Below, one piece after another: positions 6,004 to 7,206 of a stretch of 7,206 nt of DNA. The stretch is from Selenomonadaceae bacterium. GTDB lineage: Bacteria; Bacillota; Negativicutes; Selenomonadales; Selenomonadaceae. The stretch covers positions 1 to 7,206 of the forward strand of contig JAFSUE010000230.1 in assembly GCA_017445435.1 (NCBI GenBank), in the 5' to 3' direction. Within the stretch, counting starts at the first letter, position 1; the number at the start of each line of letters is the position of its first letter. Position numbers and translations under genes: made by a program. A model generated the notes under the pieces. That model worked only from the letters and a program-made list of their open reading frames with translations, ran no database searches and was not told the origin of the DNA.

Positions 6004-6032
6004 AAAAAAAGCCGCCTTTAAAACTGCGCGGC
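6004..6032 (-). terminator. Terminator after tRNA-Ser
   Basis: On the minus strand GCCGC (6032-6028) pairs with GCGGC (6015-6011) across a 12-base loop and is followed by seven U (6010-6004). It is 22 bases downstream of the tRNA CCA end and isolates the tRNA unit from the rimP operon. Confidence 0.82.
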
Positions 6033-6054
6033 GACAGAAAAATTTCAAAAAAAA

Positions 6055-6143
6055 TGGCGGAGAAGGTGGGATTCGAACCCACGGTGCCTTTCGACATCAC
6101 TGGTTTTCAAGACCAGCTCCTTAAACCACTCGGACACCTCTCC
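6055..6143 (-). tRNA. tRNA-Ser(UGA)
   Basis: A class II tRNA of 89 bases including an encoded CCA. The 7-bp acceptor stem pairs GGAGAGG with CTTCTCC (one G-U) and the discriminator is G. The anticodon stem CTGGT/ACCAG holds the loop CTTGAAA, giving anticodon TGA (reads UCA). A long variable arm (GATGTCGAAAGGCACC) is followed by a T arm with GGTTCGAATCC. It has its own promoter and terminator. Confidence 0.97.
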
Positions 6144-6157
6144 GTATTGCGTCAATT

Positions 6158-6186
6158 ATTTTATCGGTCATTGCAAAAAAAGTCAA
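6158..6186 (-). promoter_or_regulatory. Promoter of tRNA-Ser
   Basis: On the minus strand the -35 TTGACT (6186-6181) and -10 TAAAAT (6163-6158) are 17 bases apart, close to the sigma-A consensus. Transcription would start around 6151, only about 8 bases before the mature tRNA 5' end. It lies just after the sigma-factor stop (6199-6201). Confidence 0.82.
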
Positions 6187-6198
6187 GATTTTTTTTTA

Positions 6199-6736
6199 CT
6201 AAATAGAATTTTCAGCGGCAATTTTACGGCATTTTTCTAAAAGTCTACGATAGCGATTGTCAACGGCTTTAACGCTTATTCCCAAGATGTTAGCAATTTC
6301 CTGATTTTTCAATTCAAGGCTATAGCGCAATTCCAAAAAATCGCGTTCGTCGTCAGAAAGATGACGCAAAATATTATAAAGCCGCTCGTTTGAAGGGTCT
6401 TTGAAAGAAGATTTTTCTTCCTGCACATAAGAATATTTCGCGCTATCTTCCATTGGCTCATCCATCAAAGATTCACGCTGAAATGACGCACGTTTAAAAT
6501 AATCGTTAATGGAATTTCTAGCAATCGTGCCTATCCACGTACTAAGGCATAGCTTTTTTGGCGTCGTAACGGTGAAGATTTTCCATAACTTTGATGAAAA
6601 CTTCCGACGTGACATCTTCTGCGGCTTCACGATTTAAAAGGCGCGAATAAATGTAATTATAAATTTTTCGCGAATACTTTTGATAAATCTGTTCAAATTG
6701 CATCATCGCGGCAAATTTTACCCGATTTTCTTCCAA
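6199..6736 (-). pseudogene. Sigma-70 family (ECF-like) sigma factor, split by a +1 frameshift
   Basis: Two overlapping frames (6736-6542 and 6630-6199) give one 178-residue sigma factor if a single base is dropped. The first frame holds region 2: FEQIYQKYSRKIYNYIYSRL, then EAAEDVTSEVFIKVMENLHRYDAKK (residues 14-61). The second continues in perfect register with CLSTWIGTIARNSINDYFKRA (from 63) and region 4, with DERDFLELRY and the helix-turn-helix NQEIANILGISVKAVDNRYRRL (about 144-165). Such proteins direct RNA polymerase to specific promoters. The extra base most likely lies in the six-base run at 6554-6559 (six A in the mRNA); five A restores the frame. Without it, translation stops at TAG two codons after the run. 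The start is TTG 6736, with AAAGGGTG 7 bases upstream and an in-frame stop just before it. Both halves look otherwise unspoiled, so this is a recent mutation, a sequence error or recoding. No anti-sigma gene is visible. Confidence 0.85.
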
Positions 6737-6762
6737 GTGCTAACACCCTTTCTTACGAATTC

Positions 6763-6800
6763 AGAATTAAGAATTAAGAATGCAGAATTAATTCTTAATT
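6763..6800. repeat. AT-rich heptad repeats with inverted arm upstream of the sigma gene
   Basis: On the plus strand 7-base units follow one another from 6763 (AGAATTA, AGAATTA, AGAATGC, AGAATTA) and run into ATTCTTAATT (6791-6800). That last segment is a perfect 10-base inverse of AATTAAGAAT (6772-6781). The layout, about four direct heptads then an inverse arm, is the same as at 4037-4100, though the unit differs. Confidence 0.7.
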
Positions 6801-6801
6801 A

Positions 6802-6837
6802 GAAAAAAGAAAAAGTAGTTTATAAAAAATTCTACTT
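6802..6837 (-). terminator. AT-rich terminator candidate after the tRNA cluster
   Basis: On the minus strand AAGTAG (6837-6832) pairs with CTACTT (6818-6813) over a 13-base AT-only loop, followed by UUUUUCUUUUUUC. It is about 70 bases after tRNA-Phe and before the sigma gene. The stem is weak (two G-C pairs). The stretch 6838-6907 holds nothing else I can identify. Confidence 0.5.
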
Positions 6838-6907
6838 AATCAACACGACTTAGTTCATAATTTTTAAATTTATCGTAGCTTAAAAATTTTTTCATTAAAT
6901 AAAAAAA

Positions 6908-6983
6908 TGGTGCCTCTGAGCGGAATCGAACCACTGACACGGGGATTTTCAGTCCCCTGCTCTACCAAATGAGATACCGAGGC
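6908..6983 (-). tRNA. tRNA-Phe(GAA)
   Basis: 76 bases with an encoded CCA. The anticodon stem GGGGA/TCCCC holds the loop CTGAAAA, giving anticodon GAA. The T stem AGTGG/CCGCT surrounds TTCGATT. Two positions depart from good pairing: the acceptor 6-67 pair is G-A, and the D-stem 10-25 pair is T-C where G-C is usual. It is the last gene of the cluster, 13 bases after tRNA-Asp. Confidence 0.94.
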
Positions 6984-6996
6984 ATATATAAAAAAA

Positions 6997-7073
6997 TGGC
7001 GACCCGGATCGGACTTGAACCGACGATCTCCGCCGTGACAGGGCGGCATTCTAACCAACTAAACTACCGGGCC
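6997..7073 (-). tRNA. tRNA-Asp(GUC)
   Basis: 77 bases with an encoded CCA. The acceptor stem GGCCCGG/CCGGGTC contains one G-U pair. The anticodon stem CCGCC/GGCGG holds the loop CTGTCAC, giving GTC. The D loop contains TTGGTTAGA, and the T arm GTCGGTTCAAGTCCGAT is normal. Confidence 0.97.
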
Positions 7074-7076
7074 GTA

Positions 7077-7151
7077 TGGTGACGCCAGCGGGACTCGAAC
7101 CCGCGAACCCGCCGTGAAAGGGCGGTGTCTTAACCGCTTGACGATGGCGCC
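7077..7151 (-). tRNA. tRNA-Glu(UUC)
   Basis: 75 bases with an encoded CCA. The acceptor stem GGCGCCA/TGGCGTC contains one G-U pair. The anticodon stem CCGCC/GGCGG holds the loop CTTTCAC, giving TTC. It is 3 bases upstream of tRNA-Asp and 2 bases downstream of tRNA-Lys, so it must be released from a common transcript. Confidence 0.97.
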
Positions 7152-7153
7152 TT

Positions 7154-7206
7154 TGGTGATCCGCCCGGAACTCGAATCCGGGACCCTCTGATTAAAAGTC
7201 AGATGC
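7154..7206 (-). tRNA. tRNA-Lys(UUU), 5' part beyond the window
   Basis: Only the 3' two thirds is present: the anticodon arm TCTGA-CTTTTAA-TCAGA gives anticodon TTT, then the variable loop, the T arm CCCGGATTCGAGTTCCGGG, the 3' acceptor strand, discriminator A and encoded CCA (7154-7156). The 5' acceptor strand and D arm lie outside the window. Confidence 0.93.

Noticed and set aside
6870..7058. 62-codon minus-strand open frame spanning tRNA-Asp and tRNA-Phe
   Set aside because: It overlaps two structurally clear tRNA genes; the open frame is incidental.

Overview
The window comes from a low-GC, Gram-positive-type bacterium (Bacillota). Negativicutes is my guess, at low confidence. Support comes from strong GGAGG ribosome binding sites, frequent TTG/GTG starts, sigma-A type promoters with 17-base spacers, U-tract terminators, tRNAs with encoded CCA, and the gene order rimP-nusA-ylxR-infB. 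Every intact gene lies on the minus strand, so transcription runs from right to left.

Right edge (about 7206 to 6908): a tight tRNA cluster read Lys-Glu-Asp-Phe, with an AT-rich terminator candidate at 6802-6837. Next is a small sigma-70-type sigma factor gene (6736-6199) split by a +1 frameshift at a six-base homopolymer. Immediately downstream is tRNA-Ser(UGA), with its own near-consensus promoter and a strong terminator.

Middle (5941 to 805): an extended -10 promoter drives a leader containing a terminator-like hairpin, then rimP, nusA, ylxR (rnpM) and infB. These genes serve 30S maturation, transcription elongation/antitermination, RNase P modulation and translation initiation. Two things differ from the usual Firmicutes layout. 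The ylxQ (L7Ae-like) gene is missing between ylxR and infB; in its place is a good ribosome binding site followed by ATG-TAA. Also, rbfA does not follow infB, because a terminator closes the operon 27 bases after the infB stop.

Left edge (about 780 to 1): a BrnT-type toxin gene overlaps a short BrnA-like antitoxin gene. The pair is bracketed by two roughly 90% identical copies of a 75-76 base terminator-bearing repeat. Between the antitoxin and the outer repeat, on the plus strand, is a fragment that looks like the C-terminal end of an ABC transporter ATPase gene, cut off at the repeat. This end of the window looks rearranged. Heptad-unit inverted repeats occupy two intergenic gaps (nusA-ylxR, and upstream of the sigma gene).

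I see no clearly new multi-gene system. The strongest leads are the repeat-bracketed toxin-antitoxin module, the frameshifted sigma gene and the ATG-TAA minimal ORF ahead of infB.
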